From the NCBI GenBank assembly GCA_022825135.1, contig JAJDYN010000005.1:62001-126000 (forward strand): 64,000 nucleotides of DNA, in the 5' to 3' direction. The notes below the pieces were generated by a model. It was not told the origin of the DNA. It did no database searches and worked only from the letters and a program-made list of their open reading frames with translations. Position numbers and translations under genes: made by a program. This document shows, piece after piece, positions 52,081 through 61,888 of the stretch; position 1 is the stretch's first letter; every line of letters starts with the position of its first letter. The DNA comes from Gemmatimonadota bacterium (GTDB lineage Bacteria; Gemmatimonadota; Gemmatimonadetes; Longimicrobiales; Gaopeijiaceae).

Positions 52081-52989
52081 TCACGCCGTGTCCGGCGTCC
52101 GTATCGCCTCCAGCTCCTCCAGCGTGCGCGGCCAGTCCCGACCCAGGAGTCTGGACAGCGCCCGGTCGGCCAACAGCCTGCCCCCCGTCTGGCATTCCGG
52201 GCAATAGTTGGTCTCGCGGCTGGCGTAGACGATGCGCTGAATCGGGGTGCCGCACCGGGGACACGGTTTCCCGAACTTCCCGTGTGCGGCCATGGCCGGA
52301 TGGAACGCGGTGACCTTTTTCGGGAAGTCCCCGCCCGCCTCGGCCCGCAGGCGCTCGGTCCATGCACGCAGGGAGGTCCGGGTGGCCTCGTACAGGCGGC
52401 GGAGTTCCCCGGTCGAGAGCCGGCGCGTGAGGCGCACGGGCGAGAGGCCCGCCGCGAGCAGGATTTCGTCGGAGTGGGCGTTGCCGATGCCGCTCAGGAT
52501 CCTGGGATCGGTGAGCGCCCGCTTGAGGGTGCGGTTCTCGCGCACGAGCGCCGCCTTGAATCCGGGGAAGTCGACTTCGAGAGGCTCGACGCCCCCGGGG
52601 TCGAGTCCGCGCAAAGCTTCCTCCCCGCGCACCACCCACATCGACATCCTCTTCTTCGTGCTCGCCTCGGTCAGCACCAGCGTTCCGTTGGGAAAGTCCA
52701 GGGCTCCGGCCGCGCGCTTCCCGGGCAGGGGCGCCCCGACATCCCGCCACTGGAAACGGCCCGCAATCATGAGGTGGATGACCGCGTGGAGATCGTCGTC
52801 CAGGTGCAGCACGATGCGCTTGCCGATGCGCCCGACGGCGCGCACGTGTTTGCCCGCGAGTTCCGAGACCGGGGGATCGAAGGTCTTGAGCAGCGACGGG
52901 GAGCGGAGCCGGACGCGCTCGATCGGCTGTCCGGTGATGCGGGCGTCGAGCGCGTTCACATACAGGCAGACTTCCGGAAGTTCGGGCAT
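52081..52989 (-). CDS. mutM: Formamidopyrimidine-DNA glycosylase
   Basis: 302 residues. The N-terminal PELPEV supplies the catalytic Pro1 and Glu2 after Met removal; the next position is Cys instead of the usual Glu. Catalytic Lys57 (GRIGKR), the H2TH region (DPRILSGIGNAHSDEIL) and a zinc finger with Cys243, 246, 263 and 266 are present. It removes oxidised purines (8-oxoG, FaPy) and nicks the strand. Divergent from the MBL-fold gene. Confidence 0.94.
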   Translation of the reverse strand: MPELPEVCLYVNALDARITGQPIERVRLRSPSLLKTFDPPVSELAGKHVRAVGRIGKRIVLHLDDDLHAVIHLMIAGRFQWRDVGAPLPGKRAAGALDFPNGTLVLTEASTKKRMSMWVVRGEEALRGLDPGGVEPLEVDFPGFKAALVRENRTLKRALTDPRILSGIGNAHSDEILLAAGLSPVRLTRRLSTGELRRLYEATRTSLRAWTERLRAEAGGDFPKKVTAFHPAMAAHGKFGKPCPRCGTPIQRIVYASRETNYCPECQTGGRLLADRALSRLLGRDWPRTLEELEAIRTPDTA

Positions 52990-53246
52990 GCCGAAAGATC
53001 GATGCTGCGTGCGGCGGGGCGCCAGTGGGGAGTGTAGGACCGGCTCGGCCGTTCCGCGGGGGCGCGTGCGCGCGCAGGGGGCCGGAAAGCACCGGTTCGG
53101 CGGCGCGAAGCCGTCGCCGCTGTTGCCGCGACGCGCCACCGGCTACCGTCATGGTCGGCGCGCGCCGCCGCCAGCGGGCCGTGAGACGGCCCCGAGCCGC
53201 GATGGGCGCCATCCGTCCAACCCTCCTCGCAGCCGGACGACCTTCC

Positions 53247-54191
53247 ATGAACCGTCATCTGCGCGCGCTTGCTTCCCCGGCCTTCCTGTCCGCGCCGCTG
53301 CTGGCGTTGCTGCTGGCGCCGGCCATCCTTCCCGGCTCCACCGCGGTGCGGGCCCAGGAGCCCGCGACCCGGCTAGTGATTCTCGGGACCGGCACGCCCA
53401 TCGCCGATCCGGACCGGTTCGGGCCTTCGGTCGCGGTGGTGGTCGGGGAGGAGTCCTACCTGGTGGACGCGGGCGCGGGCGTCGTCCGCAGGGCAGCGGC
53501 CGCGGCCCGGAACGGGATTGCCGCCCTGGCGCCATCGAATCTGAAGCGGGTCTTCATCACGCACCTGCATAGCGATCACACGGTCGGGCTCCCGGACCTG
53601 ATGTTCACCCCCTGGCAAAACGGCCGCAACATGCCCGTCGAAGTGTACGGACCAGCCGGCACGCTGCGCATGACCACGAACATCGAGGAGGCATGGGTCG
53701 AGGACGTCCACATGCGCCTCTTCGGCCTGGAGGGCCGCACCGCCCACAACTACCGCGCCGTGACGCGGGAGATCGAGGCGGGAACGGTCTACGACGACGG
53801 CAGCGTGCGCGTGGACGCCATTCCCGTCCGGCACACCAGCTGGCCCGTCGCCTTCGGCTACCGATTCGTCACTCCGGACCGCACCATCGTCATCTCCGGG
53901 GACGCCCGCCCGAGCCCCTCCCTGGTGGAAGCCTGCAACGGCTGCGACGTTCTCGTGCACGAGGTCTACTCACGCGACTTCTTCGACCGGCACCGGAACC
54001 AGACCTACCACGCGGCGGCGCACACTTCGACCGCGGAGGTGGCCGCGCTGGCGATGGAAGCGCGTCCGGGGCTCCTCGTGCTCTACCACCAGCTCTACCG
54101 CTCCGCCACCGACGAGGACCTCATCCGGGAGGTGCGCGAGGCGGGGTACACGGGGCGCGTGGTGTCGGCCGCGGACCTGGACGTGTACTGA
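53247..54191 (+). CDS. Secreted MBL-fold metallohydrolase (RNase Z-like core)
   Basis: 314 residues. A signal peptide runs to about AVRAQ (37). The zinc motif HLHSDH is at 106-111, with ISGDARPS near 213 and later His residues (VHEVY, YHAAAHTS, LYHQLY) completing the two-metal site. The sequence pattern is of the RNase Z/lactonase-like MBL group, but export argues for a small-molecule or envelope substrate. ATG 53247. Confidence 0.88.
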   Translation: MNRHLRALASPAFLSAPLLALLLAPAILPGSTAVRAQEPATRLVILGTGTPIADPDRFGPSVAVVVGEESYLVDAGAGVVRRAAAAARNGIAALAPSNLKRVFITHLHSDHTVGLPDLMFTPWQNGRNMPVEVYGPAGTLRMTTNIEEAWVEDVHMRLFGLEGRTAHNYRAVTREIEAGTVYDDGSVRVDAIPVRHTSWPVAFGYRFVTPDRTIVISGDARPSPSLVEACNGCDVLVHEVYSRDFFDRHRNQTYHAAAHTSTAEVAALAMEARPGLLVLYHQLYRSATDEDLIREVREAGYTGRVVSAADLDVY

Positions 54192-54250
54192 ACCGCTCGG
54201 TGCGCGATCGGTGTCCGTAGAACGTCGCCCGCGCAAGTCGCAGTCGAGGC

Positions 54251-54276
54251 GCGCCGGCGCGCGACAGCGCCGGCGC
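54251..54276. terminator. Perfect GC hairpin
   Basis: GCGCCGGCGC occurs twice around a six-base spacer, so it folds as a ten-pair stem; the 15-base unit GCGCCGGCGCGCGAC is also a direct repeat (54251-54265 and 54267-54281). It follows the MBL gene and precedes the lipoprotein pair. No T-run is seen. Confidence 0.45.
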
Positions 54277-54386
54277 GCGACGTGGTTGCCCCGAAATCCG
54301 GCGCCGGAATAACTTGGGCGGGTGACCGGCCGCGCGCGCCGGGCCTGCCGGGACCACGCATTCATGGACCTCACCGGAGTTGGAAT

Positions 54387-54863
54387 ATGGTACGTGCGAG
54401 TCTGTTGACGGTGCTCGTGATCCTGGTCTCGGGCTGCGCCCGATGGATCCCGGCCCGGGTCGGCGAAGTGCCGGTCGGCACGGACGTCCGCCTGCGGCTT
54501 TCGGAGGAAGGTGCCTCGCAGCTGGAGGAACTGACCGGGACCCGCCAGTCCGAGATCTCGGGACAGTTGCTTCAGTGGGACAGCGAAGTGATGGTCTCGG
54601 CCGCGCTGCGATCCGCAGCCGCCGGTGCGAGCAGCAGCAGCCTGCGCCAGCGGTTCGTGGTGGACGAGGAGGACATCCTCGGGGTGGATGTCCGGGAACT
54701 GGACCGCACGCGCACCGGACTCTTCGTCGGCGGCGTCGCCGTGGTGGCGGGATCGGCGATCGTGTGGGTGGTGTCGCAGCTCACCGGCGGCGGCACCGCG
54801 GCACCGACCGATCCCCCGCCCCCCGGACCCAGCGAGCCCTTCGTGCGCATCCGCATTCCCTAG
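54387..54863 (+). CDS. Lipoprotein, paralogue 1
   Basis: 158 residues. The signal ends in LVSGC (Cys17). After CARWIPARVGEVPVGTDVRLRLSEEG the protein has a strand-rich part with a central VVDEEDILGVDVRELDRTRTG and a C-terminal hydrophobic segment (about 110-130, LFVGGVAVVAGSAIVWVV), ending PFVRIRIP. GGAG lies before ATG 54387. The next gene encodes a close paralogue. No family recognised. Confidence 0.7.
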   Translation: MVRASLLTVLVILVSGCARWIPARVGEVPVGTDVRLRLSEEGASQLEELTGTRQSEISGQLLQWDSEVMVSAALRSAAAGASSSSLRQRFVVDEEDILGVDVRELDRTRTGLFVGGVAVVAGSAIVWVVSQLTGGGTAAPTDPPPPGPSEPFVRIRIP

Positions 54864-54876
54864 CCGGAGGCCGAAC

Positions 54877-55350
54877 ATGACACGCGCCGGTCTGACCCTG
54901 ATCCTTCTCCTGACCGTATCCGGCTGCGCCCGATGGGTGCCCGCCCAGCTGGGGACCGTCCCGCCCGGCACCGACGTCCGCCTCCGCCTGTCCGAGGAGG
55001 GCACCGCACAACTGGAGGAGATGACGGGCGCGCGTAGCGCCGAGGTAACAGGCGAACTGCTCCAGTGGGAGCCCGAAGTGTTGGTGTCCACCGCACTTGC
55101 ACCCACGGGAGCGCGCGTGGATCCAGGTCTGCGCCAGCGCCTGGTCGTGGACCCGGGCAATGTTGTCGGTATCGACGTGCGCGAGGTCGATCGAACCCGC
55201 ACCGGATTTCTGGTGGGTGGCGTGGTCGCGGTTGCGGGGTCGGCCATCGCATGGGCGGTGGTCAACATCATCCGGGGCAGCGAAGGCGCGCCCACCACGC
55301 CAACGACGGACGGCCCTCAGGAACCCTTCGTGCGGTTGCGCTTCCCGTAG
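54877..55350 (+). CDS. Lipoprotein, paralogue 2
   Basis: 157 residues. The signal ends in TVSGC (Cys17). It matches its neighbour closely in the TDVRLRLSEEGTAQLEE block, the VDPGNVVGIDVREVDRTRTGF block, the hydrophobic segment and the PFVRLRFP end. GGAG lies before ATG 54877 and the gene starts 13 bases after its twin, so this is a tandem duplication, probably co-expressed. Function unknown. Confidence 0.7.
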   Translation: MTRAGLTLILLLTVSGCARWVPAQLGTVPPGTDVRLRLSEEGTAQLEEMTGARSAEVTGELLQWEPEVLVSTALAPTGARVDPGLRQRLVVDPGNVVGIDVREVDRTRTGFLVGGVVAVAGSAIAWAVVNIIRGSEGAPTTPTTDGPQEPFVRLRFP

Positions 55351-55519
55351 CGACCCTCGACGACGCGGGACACGCTGCATCACGCGGGCGCCGTCAATAC
55401 TGGAGGCGCCTGAGCTTCTTGACGCGAAAACGGGGAGTTCGACGGCGTGAACCGCGCGCAACCCGGCACACCCCGGGACGATCTACAGTCGCCCTCGGGG
55501 TGCGCCGGGTTGGTCGTTA

Positions 55520-56761
55520 TCAGCTACCGCCCTGGTAGAAGGGGTTGCCGGCGAGCTCTTCGGAGGAGACCGGCCAGCGCCGGTTCGTTCCCAGCTGCTT
55601 GGTCACCTCGTCCCACTGCCACGGCTTGATGTCGTAGTAGCGGTGGTCCTGGAGCCGCCGCCCTTCGATCATGAACTCGAGCCTGCGCTCGTAGATGATC
55701 TGCTGGTGGACTTCCGCGATGTTCATGCTCATGAACGGCGGCAGATCCCAGTTGGCGCGCACCAGGTTGATCTGGTTGACCGCCTCCTGGTAGTTGCCCG
55801 CCAACAGGTGGCCCTCCGCCAGGATCAGCCGCGCTTCCTGCCAGCGGCTGACGGGAAGATCCGCGTCGAGCCCCGGGTACTTGAAGAACCGGTGTACGTC
55901 GCCCGTATGGGGCGGCGGGGCGGCGAGTTCAGGTGGGCCGACGCGGGTTCCGACGCGCGGATCGACCTCGCCGCTCACCGGGTCCACGATAGCCACGTTG
56001 CGCGGATCGATGATGACTCCGGTAATCGACTGATGGTAGGTGTTCAGGCCGTTGAGTGAACCCGGCTGCTGGTAGCGGCAGGCGAAGTTGAAGTCGGGCT
56101 TCACCGCGAGCGCAGCCTCCGCCGCCTGCATGGCCGCTGCCACCTGGGACATGTCCCTGCCGCGCTCGAAGAAGAGCGACCTGTGGACCCGCGCCTTGGT
56201 GGCGAGCGCCGCCGCGCGCAGGTCGGGATTGCTCGTCTGAGCCACCTGGTCGAAGGTGGACAGCGTCTGCTCCAGCACGACGTCGGGCGCCAGCGGCGCC
56301 TCGCCGTTGAAGGGCACTTCCTTGAAGTGGTCGGCCAGAGTGACGCGCGCGAACGCCTCCCAGAAGATGCCGCGCACGATTGCCGTGTCGCCGGGGTTCG
56401 ACTCCTGCAGCCGCCGCACGGCCTCGTCCGCGATCCAGCGGGCCGAAGACAGGGAGTTCCAGACCGCGTTCTGGGTCGTGTTGAACCCCTCCATGTGACC
56501 CCACATGTGGAGTTCGGTGAATGTGAAACTCGAAATGAAGGTGACGTCGTCGGACTGGAGCGCGTTGGCCGCGACGGTGCCGTCATAGGCATCGCAGACG
56601 ACGCCCTCGGGCGTGGCGGCCAGCGCCGGAATCAGGTTCGGATCCTCCAGGTCCTCGACGGTGAGGCTTCCCGGGTTGTCGACCTTGAACAGGTCACCGC
56701 AGCCCGCTGCGATCATTACGGTGAACGACAGTACTCCCAGTTTCAATATCTGCATCCGCAT
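55520..56761 (-). CDS. SusD/RagB-family nutrient-binding lipoprotein
   Basis: 413 residues from ATG 56761, with AGGAG upstream. The lipobox is MIAAGC (Cys at about 20). The body shows TPR-like helices and the SusD-type ends (WQEARLILAEGHLLAGNYQEAVNQINLVRANW; ERRLEFMIEGRRLQDHRYY). SusD proteins cap the outer-membrane SusC channel and bind the ligand on the cell surface. It follows the SusC gene by 75 bases on the same strand. Confidence 0.92.
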   Translation of the reverse strand: MRMQILKLGVLSFTVMIAAGCGDLFKVDNPGSLTVEDLEDPNLIPALAATPEGVVCDAYDGTVAANALQSDDVTFISSFTFTELHMWGHMEGFNTTQNAVWNSLSSARWIADEAVRRLQESNPGDTAIVRGIFWEAFARVTLADHFKEVPFNGEAPLAPDVVLEQTLSTFDQVAQTSNPDLRAAALATKARVHRSLFFERGRDMSQVAAAMQAAEAALAVKPDFNFACRYQQPGSLNGLNTYHQSITGVIIDPRNVAIVDPVSGEVDPRVGTRVGPPELAAPPPHTGDVHRFFKYPGLDADLPVSRWQEARLILAEGHLLAGNYQEAVNQINLVRANWDLPPFMSMNIAEVHQQIIYERRLEFMIEGRRLQDHRYYDIKPWQWDEVTKQLGTNRRWPVSSEELAGNPFYQGGS

Positions 56762-56836
56762 GACTGTATTCTCCTCTCTCGGAAATCCGCTCATCGCCAT
56801 TGGCGATCGATTCGATACCCGTCGCACAATCGTATC

Positions 56837-59800
56837 CTAGAACGTCGCCTGGAAACGAATGCCGTAGCGTCGGGGGCTCGGCGGCTGACCGTAATCGGAG
56901 TTCATGCCGAATGCGTTGTAGGGTCCGCCGGACCGGGCATCGGGAATTCCGTGGTAGGGAGTCAGGGGATCGGACATGCAGACGTCCACCGGGCACTTGT
57001 TCCAGAGGAACAGGTTGGTCGCCGACAATCTGACCACCAGGGAGTTCATGCCCGCGAGCGACGTCACGAAGCTCTCGGGGACGTTGTAGTTGACGGAGAG
57101 GTCCGCGAAGCGAAGGAAGTCGGCCCTGAAGAGGTAGCTGGAGATCATCGACGGATGCTGATTGCCGAAATCCTCCGCGACCCGCTGGCGCTCCTCGACC
57201 GAAGTGTTCGGGTCGTCCAGGATCGCCTCGAACTCGGCCACTCGCGGCGAATTCCGGGTAAACGCATCCTGAATTACCGACACCTCCGAGAACATGTGAT
57301 AGTCGTACGCCCCGGCGAAGGTGGCGTTGACGCTCACGCCCCCGGGGAGGTCGAGCGAGGTGAGGAAGCTTCCCGTCCAGAGCGGGATGGGGCGCCCCAC
57401 GTACTCCAGCGAATCGCCGCCCGCGGCGTTCTTGAGCTTGTTGGGCGTGATCTGGTTCAGCCGCGTGAGTTCCGCGATGGGCACGGCAACCGTGTATGGA
57501 TTGGCGGGATCCGGCACCGGAGCGATCCACGCGCCGGGAGTGAACCCTTCCTTCATGGTGGGATAGTAGCGGCCGGCGCTGGCACCGCCCTGGATGTGCA
57601 CCCGGTAGGGCGGCACGCCGCCCATGTCCAGGATCTCGGAGTCATTCAGAGCGACCTGGAAGGTGGTCGACCACCTGAGGCTGGGACGGCGGACCCAGGT
57701 AACGTCCAGCGAAGACTCGAACCCCTGGTTGCGGATCTTGCCGACGTTTGAAACCACCGGCTGAAGGAATCCGGTGGAGGCCGCGGAGGGCACCGGCAGG
57801 AGCGCGTCGGTGGTGGTCGCGTTGTAGTACACCAGGTCCAGCCCGACGCGGCCATCGAGGAAGCCGAACTCGGTGCCGAACTCCCACTCCAGGGTGCGCT
57901 CGGGCTTCAGGTCAGCATTCCCGGGGTTGCCGGTCCTCACGATGGAGAGGTTGTTCACGGCAATGCCGGGCAGCCATGTCTGGGTGGCGTCGAAGGCGCC
58001 GGGCTGCAGCCCCGCCGCGCCGAGCGCCGCCCGCACCCGGAACTGGTCCCAGCTCTGGAACGGCCAGAAGTCGTGCTCCGACACGACCCAGGAGGCGCCG
58101 CCCTTGGGATACACCTGGAAGGCGAAGTTCTCACCGAAGGCCGAGTTGCCGTCCACGCGCAGACCGGCGTTCAGGAAGAAGCGATTGTAGAGCCCGATTT
58201 CCTCCTGCGCGTACACGCCGGCATTGATGACCTCCTGGAAGGTCTCGTTGGGCGGCAGCAGCTGGGAACCGGCGGGCAGGGTTGCGAGCTGGCGCAGCGG
58301 GAAATCACGGACGCCGAGCGTCCTGAACCACTCCTCTTCCCAGAAGCTCTGCCCACCCACCAGAAGCGTCGACGTCAGGTTTTCGCTGAAGTCGCGCGTC
58401 CACGAGGTCTTGAAGTCCAGGGTGGTGGCCGTGCGCTCGGAGGTGCGCACCAGGCGCTCGCCCTGCTCGTGATAGATGTTGAGGCCCTTGTTGACGTGCT
58501 CGATGTACTCCTCCGTCATCCGGTCCCGGCCCAGGATGAGCTCGGAGCGGATGCCGTTGCCCCAGTCGTAGTCCATGGCGCCGCTGAGCGTTACCCGCTG
58601 CTCGTCCTGGTTGGACGTCACGCTCGCGATGGGCTCGCTGTCGAGCGGGAGGAAGTGCTCGCTCGGGGAGAGCGGTCCGTTGTACCCGTGCGGAGGCGGC
58701 CACGCGATCTCGTAGGCGTTGACCCCGTAGCGCCCGCCGTAGGGGAAGCGCGGCGCCGGATTCCTGGGCGTCGCCAGGAAGAAGCCCCACAGGTATCCGC
58801 TGCCCCAGTTGAGCCCGTTCTGCCCGGGCTGGCGGCGGTCGCTGAAGACCGTGTTCATGTCCACGCGAATGCCGAGCCTCTCGGTTGCCTGCACCGTGAG
58901 GTTGGCGCGCAGGTTGGCGTCCAGGGTTCCCTGGAAGTCGCGGTACTCGCGGCCCATCTGCCCCACCTCGTCACGCATGCGGCCGGAAGCGAAGTACTGC
59001 ACCGTCGATGTCCCGCCCCGCACATCGGCGTTGAAGTCCATGACCGAGCCCCAGCCGCCGAGGTAGTCGAGGACCGGCTTGCCGAGGGTCTGCAGCTGCT
59101 TGGTGTCGAAGTTGTAGCCCCAGACGCCCTTCAGGCGGGCTTCCGGAATCCTCGTGCCGTCGAAGCCGGTCCCGAAGGTCCACACCGGATCGCCGGCGCT
59201 CCCGCGCTTGGTGATGATCTGGATCACCCCGCTCGAGGCTTCGGTGCCGTACAGGGTCGCGGCGGCCGCGCCCTTGATGATCTCGATGCGCTCGATGTCG
59301 TTGGGGTTGAGCCGGTCGAGCGAGGTGGCCTGGCGGGCGCCGCCCACCTTGCTGTAGTTGGAGTCGATGCGCACCCCGTCGACGTAGATGAGCGGGGCGC
59401 TCCGCTGCGTCAGGCTGACCGCGCCGCGCAGAAGAATCTGGCTCGAGGTCCCCACGTTGGGGGCGATCCCGGGCACCATCCCGGCGACGCGCCCGGAGAG
59501 CGCCTCGGTGATGTTGGATACGGGCGCGGTGTTGATCGTCTCGGCCCCGAGCGTTTCCACTGTCGCGCCCAGCCGCCGCCGTTCGGTGACGACTCCGGTG
59601 CCGGTGACGATCACCTCGTCCAGGGCGATAGCTTCCGATTCCAACTGGACTTCGACGTTCAGGGTCTGGTCCGCGACCACCGTGACGTCCCGGGTCTCGG
59701 TCCCGTATCCGATGTAGCGGATCTCCAGCACGTGGTTGCCGGTCGGAATGCCGAGCAGCACGAAGCGGCCGTTGGCGTTGGTGACGTTGCCGACGCCTTC

Positions 59801-59962
59801 CGCGGCGATGCTCACCTGCGCGCCCGCCAGCGGCAGCCCGGTGCCCACCTCCTGGACCGACCCGGTGATCGTGCCCGTCTGGGCAGACGCGGGAGCGGCC
59901 AAAACCATGGCCACGGCGCATATCGCGCCGGTAAGTGTGGCGACCTTACGAAGGACTTTCAT
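56837..59962 (-). CDS. SusC/RagA-family TonB-linked outer-membrane protein
   Basis: 1041 residues. Signal peptide (MVLAAPASAQ), then a carboxypeptidase-regulatory-like domain (about 30-100), the TonB-box-like DEVIVTGTG near 120, a plug with LLRGAVSLTQRSAPLIYVDGVRI, and a 22-stranded-barrel-type C-terminus ending FQATF. ATG 59962 follows AGGAGGTGG. With SusD it forms a TonB-driven uptake pair; the nutrient is unknown, and SusCD pairs are not limited to glycans. Confidence 0.95.
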   Translation of the reverse strand: MKVLRKVATLTGAICAVAMVLAAPASAQTGTITGSVQEVGTGLPLAGAQVSIAAEGVGNVTNANGRFVLLGIPTGNHVLEIRYIGYGTETRDVTVVADQTLNVEVQLESEAIALDEVIVTGTGVVTERRRLGATVETLGAETINTAPVSNITEALSGRVAGMVPGIAPNVGTSSQILLRGAVSLTQRSAPLIYVDGVRIDSNYSKVGGARQATSLDRLNPNDIERIEIIKGAAAATLYGTEASSGVIQIITKRGSAGDPVWTFGTGFDGTRIPEARLKGVWGYNFDTKQLQTLGKPVLDYLGGWGSVMDFNADVRGGTSTVQYFASGRMRDEVGQMGREYRDFQGTLDANLRANLTVQATERLGIRVDMNTVFSDRRQPGQNGLNWGSGYLWGFFLATPRNPAPRFPYGGRYGVNAYEIAWPPPHGYNGPLSPSEHFLPLDSEPIASVTSNQDEQRVTLSGAMDYDWGNGIRSELILGRDRMTEEYIEHVNKGLNIYHEQGERLVRTSERTATTLDFKTSWTRDFSENLTSTLLVGGQSFWEEEWFRTLGVRDFPLRQLATLPAGSQLLPPNETFQEVINAGVYAQEEIGLYNRFFLNAGLRVDGNSAFGENFAFQVYPKGGASWVVSEHDFWPFQSWDQFRVRAALGAAGLQPGAFDATQTWLPGIAVNNLSIVRTGNPGNADLKPERTLEWEFGTEFGFLDGRVGLDLVYYNATTTDALLPVPSAASTGFLQPVVSNVGKIRNQGFESSLDVTWVRRPSLRWSTTFQVALNDSEILDMGGVPPYRVHIQGGASAGRYYPTMKEGFTPGAWIAPVPDPANPYTVAVPIAELTRLNQITPNKLKNAAGGDSLEYVGRPIPLWTGSFLTSLDLPGGVSVNATFAGAYDYHMFSEVSVIQDAFTRNSPRVAEFEAILDDPNTSVEERQRVAEDFGNQHPSMISSYLFRADFLRFADLSVNYNVPESFVTSLAGMNSLVVRLSATNLFLWNKCPVDVCMSDPLTPYHGIPDARSGGPYNAFGMNSDYGQPPSPRRYGIRFQATF

Positions 59963-60072
59963 GCTTCCACCTCCTGTTCGAGGGAACGGCATTTGATCCT
60001 GCCTGCGAAGCCCCCGGAAGAGCTTCGTCCAAACAGTCCGGGCATTGGTCTGCGCGGCGCCCGGTCCGCGAA

Positions 60073-61878
60073 CTAACACATTGCGCAGTTGTCGTTGTTG
60101 ATGGCGCCCAGGCGCTCCAGAAGAGCGATCGTCGCCGGGAAGGGGCGAACATTGTAGCTCGGGCTGTTGGCCATGTCGACAGTGGTCTGGCCAAGGCGCG
60201 TTACCGCGTGCACGTCGGCACCACGCTCGATCAGGTAGAGGATGACTTCGTTGTCCCCGCGTGAAGCAGCGTTGTGGAGCGGGGTGCGGGCATCCAGATC
60301 TCTGGCGTTGACGTCCGCTCCCAGTTCCTCCACCAGGTACCTCACGGCCGGGAGCCATCCGCCCGGCACGTACCTGTGTTCGTTGGCGGCGCGCTGGTCG
60401 TAGCCGACGCCCGTGGCCGCGTGGATGGGGTACATGGCGGCGCCTCCCGGGGGAACCGGCGGTATGCCGCTCTCGTCAACGGCGGCGGAGTAGTCCGCAG
60501 CCACGGGGACAACGACCGCGTCCGCCGGCTTCCGGCTGGGAATGCCCGGGTCGGCCCCATGGGCGACCAGCAGCTTCATCGCGGCGACGTCGACACCGAG
60601 CGCGGCGCGGAAGAAGGGCGTGGTTCCCTCCAGGTTCGCGCTGACGAGACGCTGATGGGCCCACCACAGGTCCCTGGTGAGCCGCGCGTTGGGATCCGCG
60701 CCCGCCCGAAGCAGGTCCTCCATCACTTCGAGATAGCCGGCTTTCTGCTCTTCGTGTGCGCGCGGCTGGGGGTAGAACGAGGTGCCGGCCCACTGCACGT
60801 TGATCACGGCATACAGGGGCGTCGCGCCCGGCTCGCTGGCGACGTTGGGATCAGCTCCGCGCTCGAGGAGGTGAAGCCCCAGGTCGAAGCGCCCGTTCAG
60901 CATGGCGATCAGCAGCGGGCTGGTCCCGTCTCCGCTGGTCTGGTCGATGTCCGCGCCCCCGTCCAGAAGCGCGTCCACGGCCTCGACGTGCCCGGCGCGG
61001 GCCGCGTGGAGAAGGGGGGTGAGCCCGCCCCACTTGCCGACCAGCGCCGGCTGGCCGGGCGGGGGATTGGTAGATATCGGCGAGATGCCCTGCACTTCGC
61101 CGTCCAGGATCAGCAGGTCACCCCTGCGCTGCACCTCGCGCGCCGCTTCGATGGCCACCGCCACCTGACCGGGCGTCGGGCGCTCGCCCTCGTCAACCGG
61201 TCCCCAGGGATCCGCGCGCGGGTCGTTCTCCAGCCAGTCCGGGCGGAACTGGGCCAGCACGTCGTACAGCCGATGTTGCGCGGCGACGTCCACCGCCGCC
61301 CGCCGGTCCACATCCTCGATCACGGATTCGGACAGGGAGACGTCCGCGCCCAGTTCGAGCAGCGTGCGGATGGCGTGCGCGCGGTTGCGGGCGGCCGCGA
61401 AGATCAGCGGCGTCTGCTGCCATTCCCCCTCGCGGGCGTCCAGGTCGGCACCCGCATCAGCCAGGACCCGGATCGCGTCCGAACTGCCCGACTCGGCGGC
61501 CAGGTGGAGCGGGGTCACACCGCTGTTGGTGGTCCTCGCGTGCACGTCGGCGCCCGCCGCAAGCAGCGCCTCGACGACCGCAGCGCCTCCGGCACGGCCC
61601 GCGAGGTGGAGGGGCGTGTAGCGTCCGATCCGTGTGCCCGCCTCGACGTTCGCGCCCGCCGTGATCAGCAGCCCCGCCATCTCCGCGTCGGCGTGACGCG
61701 CCGCCCAGTGGAGCGCGGTCATGCCGTCGCCCTGGGCCTCGTTGGCGTCGGCCCCCTGCTCCAGCAGGGCGCGCACCGCGTCGAGGTCGCCGCGCATGGC
61801 CGCATCGGCGACCGGCCCGCCCGTGGCTGGGCCGACCCAGAGCAGGGCGATGACCGCCAGAGTGGTCGTCGGGTTCAC
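60073..61878 (-). CDS. Ankyrin-repeat protein, exported
   Basis: 601 residues. A short signal-like start is followed by many ankyrin repeats with the GADVxAxxxxGxTPLHLAAxxG consensus (residues 25-210, 290-365, 420-450, 510-570). It should be a protein-interaction module in the periplasm. Its neighbours on the same strand encode DUF1552 and DUF1592-type proteins, a grouping seen in other taxa; co-function is inference. Confidence 0.88.
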   Translation of the reverse strand: MNPTTTLAVIALLWVGPATGGPVADAAMRGDLDAVRALLEQGADANEAQGDGMTALHWAARHADAEMAGLLITAGANVEAGTRIGRYTPLHLAGRAGGAAVVEALLAAGADVHARTTNSGVTPLHLAAESGSSDAIRVLADAGADLDAREGEWQQTPLIFAAARNRAHAIRTLLELGADVSLSESVIEDVDRRAAVDVAAQHRLYDVLAQFRPDWLENDPRADPWGPVDEGERPTPGQVAVAIEAAREVQRRGDLLILDGEVQGISPISTNPPPGQPALVGKWGGLTPLLHAARAGHVEAVDALLDGGADIDQTSGDGTSPLLIAMLNGRFDLGLHLLERGADPNVASEPGATPLYAVINVQWAGTSFYPQPRAHEEQKAGYLEVMEDLLRAGADPNARLTRDLWWAHQRLVSANLEGTTPFFRAALGVDVAAMKLLVAHGADPGIPSRKPADAVVVPVAADYSAAVDESGIPPVPPGGAAMYPIHAATGVGYDQRAANEHRYVPGGWLPAVRYLVEELGADVNARDLDARTPLHNAASRGDNEVILYLIERGADVHAVTRLGQTTVDMANSPSYNVRPFPATIALLERLGAINNDNCAMC

Positions 61879-61888
61879 GGGGACACGC

